A stretch of DNA of 64,000 nucleotides from Flavobacterium bernardetii (GTDB taxonomy: Bacteria; Bacteroidota; Bacteroidia; Flavobacteriales; Flavobacteriaceae). Numbering within the stretch: position 1 is the first letter of the stretch; each line of letters begins with the position of its first letter. The position numbers and the translations under genes were made by a program. Below are positions 44,299 to 53,234 of this stretch, in pieces. The notes beneath the pieces are model-generated. The model was not told the origin of the DNA. It did no database searches and saw only the letters and a list, made by a program, of their open reading frames with translations. The stretch spans positions 1-64,000 of the forward strand of contig NZ_JAANOQ010000002.1 of NCBI RefSeq assembly GCF_011305415.1. Reading direction: 5' to 3'.

Positions 44299-44310
44299 CT
44301 TTACGTAAAG
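44299..44310 (+). promoter_or_regulatory. Candidate operator of the toxin-antitoxin pair
   Basis: CTTTACGTAAAG is a perfect 12-bp palindrome 10 bases before the antitoxin ATG and overlaps a weak -7-like box TATCTTTA (44296-44303). Antitoxins of this class usually bind such sites to repress their own operon. Confidence 0.5.
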
Positions 44311-44320
44311 ACTATCAAAA

Positions 44321-44545
44321 ATGGATATTCAATTAGAAAAATTAGAACTTATGAAATTATTGTTGGAAACGGAAAATCCTTCAATCATAAAGGCTATTAA
44401 GAAAGTTTTTCATAAAGAACAAAAAGATTGGTGGGATGATTTACCAAATTCTGCGAAAGACGGAATTAATGAAGGTTTAGAAGATATAAAAAACGGACGA
44501 GTTCATTCTTACGAAGAAATAAAAAAAGAATTCGGTTGGAAATGA
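44321..44545 (+). CDS. Antitoxin of a RelE/ParE-type toxin-antitoxin pair
   Basis: A 74-residue protein. The end, WWDDLPNSAKDGINEGLEDIKNGRVHSYEEIKKEFGWK, matches the Bacteroidota antitoxin type in which the WWDxL-x5-K-x2-I-x2-GL-x-D-x3-GRVxSxEE motif wraps the toxin; the N-terminal part is a helical leader that may dimerise. Its stop overlaps the toxin ATG (ATGA), the classic coupling. The pair interrupts the mevalonate operon, and a palindrome lies upstream. Confidence 0.85.
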   Translation: MDIQLEKLELMKLLLETENPSIIKAIKKVFHKEQKDWWDDLPNSAKDGINEGLEDIKNGRVHSYEEIKKEFGWK

Positions 44546-44832
44546 GAAAATTAGAATTCTCAAACAGAAGTTTAAAAGAGATTAGAATTATAGTAGATTA
44601 TTTAAATTCAAAATGGTCTGAAAAAACAAGTAAAAAGTTCTTAAATAAATTAAAAGAAAATATTGATTTGATTCAGATAAATCCTGAATTGTTTCCAGTT
44701 TCTGAATTTGAAGAATTAAGGAAATGTGTAGTTTCAAAGCAAACTACTGTTTTTTTTATTATTGAAAAGAATAAAGTTTATATTGTTTCAGTATTTGATA
44801 CCAGACAAAACCCAAATAAAATAAAAGAATAA
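44542..44832 (+). CDS. RelE/ParE family toxin
   Basis: A 96-residue protein starting at the ATG at 44542 that overlaps the antitoxin stop by 4 bases. ParE/RelE marks are the helical hairpin LKEIRIIVDYLNSKWSEKTSKKFLNKLKENIDLI, the NPELFPV turn, LRKCVVSKQTTVFFIIEKNKVYIVSVFDTRQNPNK with the terminal Arg typical of the fold. The target (gyrase or ribosome-bound mRNA) cannot be told. The next gene starts 5 bases later. Confidence 0.9.
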   Translation: MRKLEFSNRSLKEIRIIVDYLNSKWSEKTSKKFLNKLKENIDLIQINPELFPVSEFEELRKCVVSKQTTVFFIIEKNKVYIVSVFDTRQNPNKIKE

Positions 44833-44837
44833 AACAT

Positions 44838-45776
44838 ATGAAAGGACCACTTTTTTACTCAAAAATATTACTTTTCGGAGAATACGGAATCATTGAAGAT
44901 TCTAAAGGGCTTTCAATACCATATAATTTTTACAACGGCGCATTAAAGTCAGATGAGAATCCGACAGAAGAAGCCAAAAAATCAAACCAAAGTTTAGTGA
45001 AGTTTGTCGCTTACTTAAAGCAATTACAAACGGAACAACCAGAGTTGGTTACTTTCAATATTGATGTTTTACAAAACGATGTAAACAACGGAATGTATTT
45101 TGATTCTAGTATTCCTCAAGGATACGGAGTGGGAAGTAGTGGTGCTTTAGTCGCGGCTATTTACGACAAATATGCTACGAATAAAATTACCGTTTTAGAA
45201 AATTTAACTAGAGAAAAATTATTACAATTAAAAGCTGTTTTTTCTAATATGGAATCATTTTTCCACGGAAAAAGTTCTGGTTTAGATCCATTAAATAGTT
45301 ATTTAAGTTTACCGATTCTTATCAATTCTAAAGATAATATCGAAGCAGCTGGCATTCCAAGTCAATCGGCAACTGGAAAAGGTGCTGTGTTCTTATTAGA
45401 TTCAGGAATTGTTGGAGAAACGGCTCCAATGGTAAATATTTTCATGGAAAATTTAAAAGACCAAGGTTTTAGAAAAATGCTAAAATCGCAGTTTATAAAA
45501 TATACCGATTCTTGTGTGGAAAACTTCTTACAAGGCGATATGAAATCGTTATTTAAAAACACCAAAGAATTATCTAAAGTGGTTTTAAGTAATTTCAAAC
45601 CAATGATTCCAGAGCAATTTCACCAAATTTGGCAAAACGGAATTGAAACCAACGATTACTATTTAAAATTGTGTGGTTCTGGTGGTGGTGGCTATATTTT
45701 AGGTTTTACCCAAGATTTCGAAAAAGCTAAAAAGTCTTTAAAAGATTATAAATTAGAAATGGTTTATCAGTTTTAA
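44838..45776 (+). CDS. Mevalonate kinase (GHMP kinase)
   Basis: A 312-residue kinase. The N-terminus FYSKILLFGEYGII, the GHMP loop SIPQGYGVGSSGALVAAIYDKY, ESFFHGKSSGLDPLNSYL with the catalytic Asp, and the C-terminal KLCGSGGGGYILGF are all present. It sits in the same operon as mvaD and a UbiA prenyltransferase, so mevalonate is the likely substrate. It starts 5 bases after the toxin gene. Confidence 0.92.
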   Translation: MKGPLFYSKILLFGEYGIIEDSKGLSIPYNFYNGALKSDENPTEEAKKSNQSLVKFVAYLKQLQTEQPELVTFNIDVLQNDVNNGMYFDSSIPQGYGVGSSGALVAAIYDKYATNKITVLENLTREKLLQLKAVFSNMESFFHGKSSGLDPLNSYLSLPILINSKDNIEAAGIPSQSATGKGAVFLLDSGIVGETAPMVNIFMENLKDQGFRKMLKSQFIKYTDSCVENFLQGDMKSLFKNTKELSKVVLSNFKPMIPEQFHQIWQNGIETNDYYLKLCGSGGGGYILGFTQDFEKAKKSLKDYKLEMVYQF

Positions 45777-45785
45777 TCCTTTTTT

Positions 45786-45812
45786 GTCATTCTGAACTTG
45801 TTTCAGAATCTA
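45786..45812. repeat. Short dispersed inverted repeat before the UbiA gene
   Basis: ATTCTGAA (45789-45796) pairs with TTCAGAAT (45802-45809) with a 5-base loop, inside the sequence TCATTCTGAACTTGTTTCAG, which I recall as a common dispersed unit in Bacteroidota. Confidence 0.5.
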
Positions 45813-45818
45813 ATTTCT

Positions 45819-46739
45819 ATGCTAAGCCGCAACTCTAAATTATTACTTACTAAAATCTTCAGTTTTTTTTCTGTGGTTCGAGGTTATAATGTATTTGTAA
45901 TCGCGTTAGCACAATATTTATCTGCGATTTACATCTTAGCTCCAGAAAGAAGAGCTTTAGATGTTATTTTGGATTGGAGATTATTTGTTTTAGTAATTGC
46001 TTCTACTTTTGCGATTGCTGGTGGTTATATTATCAATAATTTTTACGATGCGAAAAAAGACATTATAAATCGGCCTAAAAAATCCTATTTAGATAGATTA
46101 GTCAGTCAAAAAACGCAACTTCAAGTCTATTTTACTTTAAATTTCTTCTCGGCTCTATTAGGTTTTATTATCTCTTGGCGAGCGGCATTGTTTTATTCTG
46201 TTTATATTTTCATTATTTGGTTTTATTCGCACAAGCTGAAAAAAATTCTTCTTGTTGGTAATATTACAGCATCTTTATTAGCAGTTTTGCCTTTTTTCGG
46301 AATTTTGATGTATTTTAAGAATTTCTATCAAGTAATTTTCGCTCACGCTATATTCTTGTTTTTGATTATTTTGATTCGTGAAATGATTAAAGATTTAGAA
46401 AATATTGAAGGCGATTTATCTAATAATTATCAAACTATTCCAGTGAAATTTGGAGAGCATTTCGCAAAGAAAATTATTTCATTATTATTAGTATTTACTA
46501 TTGTTCCCGTGTATTTTCTTATAAATGTATTCGATGTAGGGTATATGGATATTTACTTTTATGTCAGTTACATTTTACTTATAATTTTTGTTTTGAAACT
46601 TTGGAAATCAGAAGGAAAAGTAGATTATATTAAACTCCATTTTTTGCTGAAAATTATTCTTTTAGCGGGTGTAATTTGTATTGTTTTAATTAAACCAACC
46701 GTGATTGAAAACGGACAAAAGTTACTGTTAATTAAGTAA
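45819..46739 (+). CDS. UbiA family prenyltransferase (geranylgeranylglycerol-phosphate geranylgeranyltransferase type)
   Basis: A 306-residue membrane enzyme with about eight hydrophobic helices. The start is the ATG at 45819; a TTG at 45798 lies in a repeat. UbiA aspartate-rich motifs are GGYIINNFYDAKKDIINRPKK and, in the second half, REMIKDLENIEGDLSNNYQTIPVKFG. Flavobacterial proteins in this setting are usually named geranylgeranylglycerol-phosphate geranylgeranyltransferase. They transfer a prenyl chain supplied by the mevalonate pathway; the lipid made here is not known. Confidence 0.88.
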   Translation: MLSRNSKLLLTKIFSFFSVVRGYNVFVIALAQYLSAIYILAPERRALDVILDWRLFVLVIASTFAIAGGYIINNFYDAKKDIINRPKKSYLDRLVSQKTQLQVYFTLNFFSALLGFIISWRAALFYSVYIFIIWFYSHKLKKILLVGNITASLLAVLPFFGILMYFKNFYQVIFAHAIFLFLIILIREMIKDLENIEGDLSNNYQTIPVKFGEHFAKKIISLLLVFTIVPVYFLINVFDVGYMDIYFYVSYILLIIFVLKLWKSEGKVDYIKLHFLLKIILLAGVICIVLIKPTVIENGQKLLLIK

Positions 46740-46757
46740 TTAATGAATTTTAGATGG

Positions 46758-46789
46758 ACTTCTAATTTCTAATTTCGTACTTCTAACTT
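46758..46789 (+). repeat. Period-7 tandem repeat upstream of the pseudouridine synthase gene
   Basis: ACTTCTA, ATTTCTA, ATTTCGT, ACTTCTA and ACTT are in strict 7-base register and end 8 bases before the -7 box TACCTTTG (46798-46805). Confidence 0.75.
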
Positions 46790-46797
46790 AAATTAAC

Positions 46798-46805
46798 TAC
46801 CTTTG
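46798..46805 (+). promoter_or_regulatory. -7 box of the pseudouridine synthase gene
   Basis: TACCTTTG matches TAnnTTTG, 15 bases before the ATG. Confidence 0.5.
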
Positions 46806-46820
46806 CAAAAAAATAATAGC

Positions 46821-47696
46821 ATGAGAAAATCGTCAGGAGCGAAAAGAAGCGGTAAAACTTCAGAAAGTAAAAAACCAGATTTTAAGAAAAACGAATCAGG
46901 AAAATCATTTTCTTCAGAAAACAAGCCTGCTCCAAAGTTCAATAGAACAGACAAACCTAAACAACAAGTGGTTAAAATAAAATCTGATAAAGATGAAATC
47001 AGATTAAATAAATATGTAGCCAATTCAGGTGTTTGTAGTCGTAGAGATGCGGATATTTATATTCAAAGTGGTAATGTTAAAGTTAATGGAGAAGTAGTTA
47101 CAGAAATGGGTCACAAAGTGAAATTAACCGATGTGGTTAATTTTGATGGCGTGAACATTACTCCAGAGAAAAAAGAATACATACTTTTAAATAAACCTAA
47201 AAACTTTTCTACAGAGAAGAATGACCAAGGAGCAAATAATGTTTTGCAATTAATAAAGTCACCGTCAAATGTAAGATTAGAACCTATTGGAAGAATGGAT
47301 AAAACAACTACAGGTTTGTTATTGTTTACAAATGATCCAGATATGGTTAGAAAATTTACTACGCCTAATCAACGTTCATCTAAAATTTATCAAGTTACTT
47401 TAGATAAGAATTTGAAATATGAAGATTTAGAGAAAATTCAAAATGGAGTGACTATTGAAGGGCATAAAGTTTATGTGGAAGAAGTAACTTTTATTGATGG
47501 TGAAGCTAAAAGTGAAATTGGTGTAAAAATGAAAACTTCAAACGTAAAAGTGGTAAGAAACATTTTTGAACATTTAAAATACAACGTAATTAAATTAGAT
47601 CGTGTAGTTTTTGCAGGATTAACCAAAAAGAATTTACCAAGAGGAAATTGGAGAGTTCTAACAGAACAAGAAGTTGTAAATTTAAAAAATAACTAA
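46821..47696 (+). CDS. Pseudouridine synthase, RluB/RsuA family
   Basis: A 291-residue enzyme from the ATG at 46821 (a TTG upstream lies in the -7 box). A disordered basic N-terminal extension (about 1-58) precedes the S4 domain (RLNKYVANSGVCSRRDADIYIQSGNVKVNGE). The catalytic domain has EPIGRMDKTTTGLLLFTND with the catalytic Asp, YQVTLDK, and LDRVVFAGLTKKNLPRGNWRVLTEQE. It modifies uridine in 23S rRNA, most likely as RluB. The terminator follows at 47699. Confidence 0.93.
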   Translation: MRKSSGAKRSGKTSESKKPDFKKNESGKSFSSENKPAPKFNRTDKPKQQVVKIKSDKDEIRLNKYVANSGVCSRRDADIYIQSGNVKVNGEVVTEMGHKVKLTDVVNFDGVNITPEKKEYILLNKPKNFSTEKNDQGANNVLQLIKSPSNVRLEPIGRMDKTTTGLLLFTNDPDMVRKFTTPNQRSSKIYQVTLDKNLKYEDLEKIQNGVTIEGHKVYVEEVTFIDGEAKSEIGVKMKTSNVKVVRNIFEHLKYNVIKLDRVVFAGLTKKNLPRGNWRVLTEQEVVNLKNN

Positions 47697-47698
47697 AA

Positions 47699-47735
47699 TG
47701 ATCCGTCTTGTTATAAAATGAGACGGATTTTTTGT
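47699..47735 (+). terminator. Rho-independent terminator after the pseudouridine synthase gene
   Basis: ATCCGTCT (47701-47708) pairs with AGACGGAT (47721-47728) followed by T6. Confidence 0.88.
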
Positions 47736-47766
47736 TTTCAAATTACAATTGTATTAAAATAAAATA

Positions 47767-47774
47767 TATATTTG
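47767..47774 (+). promoter_or_regulatory. -7 box of the DUF6252-like gene
   Basis: TATATTTG, a match to TAnnTTTG, 26 bases before the ATG at 47801. Confidence 0.45.
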
Positions 47775-47800
47775 TGAATCTTTATTTTAAAATAAAAAAA

Positions 47801-48493
47801 ATGAAAAAAATATTTTCAATAGTTGCTTTAACATTATTATTGGTTTCTTGTGAAAACGATATTAAAACTAATTCACCAGCTTTTCAAGGTGAAAAAGACA
47901 ATGTGTTTTGGCGTGCCGATGATTCAAAAGTTACAATTAATGCAGGTAATACTATTTCAATTAATGCTTATACAGATAAAGAATTAGTTACATTTAATGT
48001 GCCTAATACTGTTGGGATTCATAATTTAGGAACTTCAAATCAAAGTATCAACGCTTCATATTCATATAATAATGAAGGGACAGTTTCTTATTATGAAACT
48101 TCATTAATTGAAGGACCAGTTTATAAATTGGCAGGTGTGTTAAACTCTGGTTCAGGTTATGCAAGTTTGAACGGGAATAATGTAAACACTACTGGTGGTA
48201 CAGGAAATGGACTAACATTGAAAATAACAACTAATACGTCTGGTGTTGTTATTGGTGCAACTATTGCTAGTAGAGGTACTGGTTATACTGCTGGTGATAT
48301 AGTTACTATTAACGGTGGTAATGCAAATGCATCAGTTAAGATTTTAAATGTCTTGAAAAGTAACGGAGTAGTTGAAATTGAAAAAATTGAAGGAAATGCT
48401 TACACGGGATCATTTAGTTTCAATGCAGTAGATGATAATGGGAATGTAGTTAATTTTAATAAAGGAACTTTTTATAAAGTACCAGCTTACTAA
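47801..48493 (+). CDS. DUF6252-like lipoprotein with glycine-rich insertion
   Basis: A 230-residue lipoprotein (lipobox LLVSC, Cys17) from the ATG at 47801. The start of the mature part (TNSPAFQGEKDNVFWRADDSKVTINAG) and the end (GSFSFNAVDDNGNVVNFNKGTFYKVP) fit the DUF6252 type. Between them (about 110-200) lies a Gly/Asn/Thr-rich strand module with VLNSGSGYASLNG and ASRGTGYTAGDIVTINGG, two copies of a G-x-GY-x4-GD/N pattern seen in extracellular repeat proteins. This insert may be a separate mobile module. A terminator follows. Confidence 0.7.
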   Translation: MKKIFSIVALTLLLVSCENDIKTNSPAFQGEKDNVFWRADDSKVTINAGNTISINAYTDKELVTFNVPNTVGIHNLGTSNQSINASYSYNNEGTVSYYETSLIEGPVYKLAGVLNSGSGYASLNGNNVNTTGGTGNGLTLKITTNTSGVVIGATIASRGTGYTAGDIVTINGGNANASVKILNVLKSNGVVEIEKIEGNAYTGSFSFNAVDDNGNVVNFNKGTFYKVPAY

Positions 48494-48519
48494 AATTACT
48501 TAACTTATAGATAATATCT

Positions 48520-48548
48520 AACCACTTCATTACGAGGTGGTTTTTTGT
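48520..48548 (+). terminator. Rho-independent terminator after the DUF6252-like gene
   Basis: AACCACTTC (48520-48528) pairs with GAGGTGGTT (48534-48542), one G-U pair, followed by T run. Confidence 0.85.
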
Positions 48549-48566
48549 TTTTGTTAATAACTAAAA

Positions 48567-48597
48567 TTGCCTTAAAAAAAGATAAATTGTACTTTTG
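48567..48597 (+). promoter_or_regulatory. Promoter of dnaE
   Basis: TTG (48567-48569), 20 bases, then TACTTTTG (48590-48597); the ATG lies 42 bases downstream. Confidence 0.6.
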
Positions 48598-48639
48598 AAA
48601 TCTTCCTTTTTTTAGGAGTTTTTAATTTAGAATTCTATT

Positions 48640-51600
48640 ATGTATTTAATCTTTGATACCGAAACTACAGGTTTGCCTAAAAGTTGGTCTGCACCAATTA
48701 CAGATACCAACAACTGGCCTCGTTGCGTGCAAATTGCTTGGCAATTGCATGACGAGATGGGAAATCTTATCGAACATCAAGATTATTTAATTAAGCCTGA
48801 AGGTTATAATATTCCTTTTGATGCAGAAAGAATTCACGGAATTTCTACCGAATTAGCCGCTAAAGAAGGGCACGATTTAAGTGAAATTCTAGAAAAATTT
48901 AATATTGCCTTATCACAATCAAAATATATAGTTGGACAAAATGTTGGCTTTGACGTGAATATTATGGGCTGCGAATTTCATCGTTTTGGAATTGCAACTG
49001 ATTTAACCAAAATGCCCGTTTTAGATACGTGTACGGAAACAACAGCCTTATTGTTGAAATTACCAGGAGGTCGTGGTGGAAGATTCAAATTGCCGACTTT
49101 AACAGAATTACACGAATATTTATTTAACGAAAAATTCGCAGAAGCACACAACGCAACTGCTGATGTGGAAGCTACAACACGTTGTTTTTTAGAATTAGTA
49201 AAACGCGGCAATTTCAATTCCAACGAATTACCCGTTTCGGAAGAATATTACACCGCTTTCAGAACTAACAATCCAGAGGTAAAACCAATTGGTTTAAAAC
49301 ATGTTAATTTAAAACAAGCTTCGACAAGCTTACGCGAAAAATTACAACAACAACTTCCAAAAGATATTGAAATCTTACCAGAAGATTTAGAAGATATTTC
49401 AGATGTTGCTTTCGCACATTTGCACAATCATTCTCAGTTTTCAGTATTGCAATCGACCATTTCAATTCCAAAATTAATTGAAAATACAGCCAAACAAAAA
49501 ATGCCTGCGGTTGCCCTTACGGATATTGGTAATATGATGGGAGCTTTTCAATTTGTAAGCGGAATTTTAAATCATAATAAATCAGCAGAAGCTAAAAATG
49601 CAGCATTAGTAGAAGCTGGCGAACAACCAACAGAAACGATCATCAAACCCATCGTAGGTTGTGAGTTTTTTGTATGTAACAATCACAAAGACAAATCGAA
49701 CAAAGACAATGGCTATCAAATTGTTTTATTAGCAAAGAATAAAAAAGGCTATCATAATTTAGCGAAACTTTCCTCAAAAGCATATACAGATGGTTTTTAT
49801 TACGTGCCTCGTATCGATAAAGAATTAATCAAGCAATATAAAGAAGATATTATTGTTTTGACAGGGAGTTTATACGGAGAAGTGCCAAATAAAATTCTAA
49901 ATATCGGAGAAAACCAAGCCGAAGAAGCTTTGTTATGGTGGAAAGAGCAATTTGGTGAAGATTTGTATATCGAATTAATGAATCACAATCAGGAAGATGA
50001 AAAAGCGGTAAATACTACGCTAATTCAATTTTCTAGAAAACATAATGTAAAGCTAATTGCCACAAACAATACGTTTTACATCAATAAAGAAGATGCCAAC
50101 GCACACGATATTTTATTATGTGTAAAAGATGGTGAAAAACAAGCAACACCAATTGGTCGTGGTCGTGGCTATCGTTTCGGATTACCGAATCAGGAATACT
50201 ATTTCAAGTCGACCAATGACATGAAAAAATTGTTTCCGCAAACGCCGGAAGCGATTAGTAATGTGCAAGAGATTGTAGATAAAATTGAAATTTATTCGCT
50301 TTCGCGAGATGTATTACTTCCGAAATTTGATATTCCTGATGAATTTCAAGTTACTGAAGACTTAACAGATAAAGGTGTTCGTGGTGAAAATGCGTATTTA
50401 CGACATTTAACGTACGTAGGTGCCAAAAAACGTTACGGAGAAATCACAGATGAAATCAGAGAACGTATTGATTTTGAATTATTAACAATCAGTAATTCAG
50501 GTTATCCGGGTTATTTCTTAATTGTACAAGATTTCATTGCCGAGGCAAGAAAAATGGATGTTTCGGTTGGACCAGGTCGTGGTTCTGCAGCAGGTTCTGT
50601 AGTAGCGTATTGCTTGTGGATTACGAATATTGATCCAATGTTGTACAACCTGCTTTTTGAGCGTTTCTTAAATCCCGACCGTGTATCGATGCCCGATATT
50701 GATATCGATTTTGATGATGAAGGTCGTGGTCGAGTAATGGATTATGTAATTAAAAAATACGGTTCCAATCAAGTAGCGCAAATTATCACTTATGGTAAGA
50801 TGGCTACGAAGTCAGCTATTCGTGATACAGCTCGTGTGTTAGATTTACCATTGTTCGAAGCGGACAGAATTGCGAAATTAATTCCAGCCATGATGCCAGG
50901 AAAATGGAATTTAGCGCGTTTTCTTTCTGAAAAAGAAGAAGACGTTAAAAAAGCCGTTCGTTCTGATGAATTCGATAGGGTTAAAGAATTAATCGAAATT
51001 GCTAATCAAGGCGAGTTGTCTGGAGAAACCATTCAACAAGCCAAAATATTAGAAGGTTCTCTTCGAAATACAGGAATTCACGCTTGTGGTGTAATCATTA
51101 CGCCAGATGATATTACGAATTTCGTACCAGTAGCTTTAGCAAAAGATTCCGATTTATATGTGACGCAGTTCGATAATGCCGTTGCCGAAAGTGCGGGATT
51201 GTTGAAGATGGACTTCTTAGGTTTAAAAACCTTAACGCTTATAAAAGACACGGTTAAACTGGTGAAATACAAGCGAGATATCGATTTAGATCCAGATACT
51301 TTTCCAATCGACGATAAAAAAACGTACGAATTATTCCAACGTGGTGAAACGGTCGGTATTTTTCAGTACGAATCACCAGGAATGCAGAAATACCTTAAAG
51401 ATTTAAAGCCAACGGTTTTTGGAGATTTAATTGCGATGAATGCATTGTATCGTCCAGGTCCGTTAGAATATATTCCCTCTTTCGTTCGTAGAAAAAATGG
51501 TTTAGAAGAAATTACATACGATTTAGATGCCTGTGAAGAATATTTAGCAGAAACTTACGGAATTACGGTATATCAAGAGCAAGTGATGCTTTTGTCGCAA

Positions 51601-53166
51601 TCTTTAGCTGGATTTTCTAAAGGTGATGCGGATGTACTTCGTAAGGCTATGGGAAAAAAACAGAAAGACGTTCTGGATAAAATGAAGTCTAAGTTCATCG
51701 AACAAGCCAAAGAAAAAGGTCACGATGAAAAAAAATTAGATAAAATTTGGACCGACTGGGAAGCGTTTGCAAGTTATGCATTCAATAAATCGCACTCAAC
51801 ATGTTATGCTTGGATTGCTTATCAAACGGCGTATTTAAAAGCACATTATCCTGCAGAATATATGGCGGCTGTACTTTCTAATAATATGAATGATATCAAA
51901 TCAGTTTCGTTTTTCATGGAAGAATGTAAACGTATGGGCTTAGAAGTTTTAGGTCCGGATGTGAATGAATCGTTCTATAAATTTACGGTAAACGATAATA
52001 ATGCGATTCGTTTCGGAATGGGAGCGATTAAAGGTGTAGGAGAAAATGCCGTAAAAACTATAGTTGAATGTAGAAAAGAAGCACGTTATAAATCTATTTT
52101 CGATTTAGCCAAACGTATCGATTTACGAGCGGCAAATAAAAAAGCATTCGAAAACTTAGCGTTAGCCGGTGGTTTTGATGAATTTGGTGAGACGCATAGA
52201 GCACAATATTTCCATTCTGATGGTGATAATATTACGTTTTTGGAAAAAGCCATGCGTTTCGGTGCGAAGTTTCAAGAAAACGAAAATTCTTCTCAGGTAA
52301 GTTTGTTTGGTGATGCTTCAGATGTTCAAATTGCTGAACCAGTTGTACCGCCTTGTGAAGAATGGAATACTTTAGAAAAATTATCTAGAGAAAAAGAAGT
52401 AGTTGGGATTTATATTTCGGGTCATCCTTTGGACGATTATAAATTTGAAATGAAATATTTTTGCAATACCAAGTTGCAAGCTTTAAGCAATTTAGAACCT
52501 TTAGTGGGCAAAAATTTATCGTTTGGAGGAATTGTTTCGAATGTACAACACAGAACTACGCAACAAAACAAAGGTTGGGCAACTTTCAATATTGAAGGCT
52601 ACGAAGAAATTTTCGAATTTAAAATCTTCAATGAAGAATACCTGAAATTCCGACATTATTTGGTTCAAAGTCAGTTCGTGTTTATTAAAATTTTCGTTAA
52701 AGAAGGTTGGGCAAATAAGGAAACGGGTAAAAAATCGGATCCAAGAATTAATTTTTCACACATGCAAAGTTTACAAGATGTGTTGCCTGATTTTGCTAAA
52801 AAACTTACCATTCAATTGCCAGTTGAAGAATTAAAAGAACAATTAATTTCGAAATTAAACGAACTTTTTTCTAATCATCAAGGCGATTTAAATGTGACTT
52901 TCGAATTGTTAGAATTAGAAAAAGTAAAACGATTTGTAAAAAGAGAAATTGAAATCGATGAAGAACTTCAAGATGAAACCGTAATTGATTCTGAAGATGA
53001 GGTAGAAGGTGTTGCTGAAATTATCGTAGAAAATCAGATGGAAGAAATTGAAGAAACGATCATTAAAAATAAGCTCGAAATGCCAAGTCGAAAATTAAAA
53101 ATAAATATATCCAAAGAGTTGTTAGAAGGTTTGGAAAATATGCAAATCAATTTTAAGTTGAATTAA
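48640..53166 (+). CDS. dnaE: DNA polymerase III subunit alpha with N-terminal 3'-5' exonuclease domain
   Basis: A 1508-residue replicative polymerase. Residues 1 to about 195 are a DEDDh exonuclease: FDTETTG, then NVGFDVNIM, then HNATADVEATTRCF. The PHP domain starts near 255 (FAHLHNHSQFSVLQSTISI). The polymerase C-family domain has GPGRGSAAGSVVAYCLWITNIDP, the catalytic MPDIDIDFDDEGRGRV, and YQEQVMLLSQSLAGFSKGDADVLRKAMGKK. HhH and OB parts follow (to about 1330), then an acidic tail. E. coli DnaE is about 1160 residues and uses a separate epsilon subunit; the fusion is known in Bacteroidota. The start is set by the DTE motif at residues 6-8. Confidence 0.97.
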   Translation: MYLIFDTETTGLPKSWSAPITDTNNWPRCVQIAWQLHDEMGNLIEHQDYLIKPEGYNIPFDAERIHGISTELAAKEGHDLSEILEKFNIALSQSKYIVGQNVGFDVNIMGCEFHRFGIATDLTKMPVLDTCTETTALLLKLPGGRGGRFKLPTLTELHEYLFNEKFAEAHNATADVEATTRCFLELVKRGNFNSNELPVSEEYYTAFRTNNPEVKPIGLKHVNLKQASTSLREKLQQQLPKDIEILPEDLEDISDVAFAHLHNHSQFSVLQSTISIPKLIENTAKQKMPAVALTDIGNMMGAFQFVSGILNHNKSAEAKNAALVEAGEQPTETIIKPIVGCEFFVCNNHKDKSNKDNGYQIVLLAKNKKGYHNLAKLSSKAYTDGFYYVPRIDKELIKQYKEDIIVLTGSLYGEVPNKILNIGENQAEEALLWWKEQFGEDLYIELMNHNQEDEKAVNTTLIQFSRKHNVKLIATNNTFYINKEDANAHDILLCVKDGEKQATPIGRGRGYRFGLPNQEYYFKSTNDMKKLFPQTPEAISNVQEIVDKIEIYSLSRDVLLPKFDIPDEFQVTEDLTDKGVRGENAYLRHLTYVGAKKRYGEITDEIRERIDFELLTISNSGYPGYFLIVQDFIAEARKMDVSVGPGRGSAAGSVVAYCLWITNIDPMLYNLLFERFLNPDRVSMPDIDIDFDDEGRGRVMDYVIKKYGSNQVAQIITYGKMATKSAIRDTARVLDLPLFEADRIAKLIPAMMPGKWNLARFLSEKEEDVKKAVRSDEFDRVKELIEIANQGELSGETIQQAKILEGSLRNTGIHACGVIITPDDITNFVPVALAKDSDLYVTQFDNAVAESAGLLKMDFLGLKTLTLIKDTVKLVKYKRDIDLDPDTFPIDDKKTYELFQRGETVGIFQYESPGMQKYLKDLKPTVFGDLIAMNALYRPGPLEYIPSFVRRKNGLEEITYDLDACEEYLAETYGITVYQEQVMLLSQSLAGFSKGDADVLRKAMGKKQKDVLDKMKSKFIEQAKEKGHDEKKLDKIWTDWEAFASYAFNKSHSTCYAWIAYQTAYLKAHYPAEYMAAVLSNNMNDIKSVSFFMEECKRMGLEVLGPDVNESFYKFTVNDNNAIRFGMGAIKGVGENAVKTIVECRKEARYKSIFDLAKRIDLRAANKKAFENLALAGGFDEFGETHRAQYFHSDGDNITFLEKAMRFGAKFQENENSSQVSLFGDASDVQIAEPVVPPCEEWNTLEKLSREKEVVGIYISGHPLDDYKFEMKYFCNTKLQALSNLEPLVGKNLSFGGIVSNVQHRTTQQNKGWATFNIEGYEEIFEFKIFNEEYLKFRHYLVQSQFVFIKIFVKEGWANKETGKKSDPRINFSHMQSLQDVLPDFAKKLTIQLPVEELKEQLISKLNELFSNHQGDLNVTFELLELEKVKRFVKREIEIDEELQDETVIDSEDEVEGVAEIIVENQMEEIEETIIKNKLEMPSRKLKINISKELLEGLENMQINFKLN

Positions 53167-53181
53167 GTAAAGTATCTAACA

Positions 53182-53210
53182 TAATTTTGTTTTTATCGGC
53201 ACTAAATTTG
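53182..53210 (+). promoter_or_regulatory. Two -7-like boxes upstream of the redoxin gene
   Basis: TAATTTTG (53182-53189) and TAAATTTG (53203-53210) both match TAnnTTTG; the second lies 24 bases before the ATG at 53235. Confidence 0.4.
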
Positions 53211-53234
53211 TACAATCATTTAAAAACAAGAATT

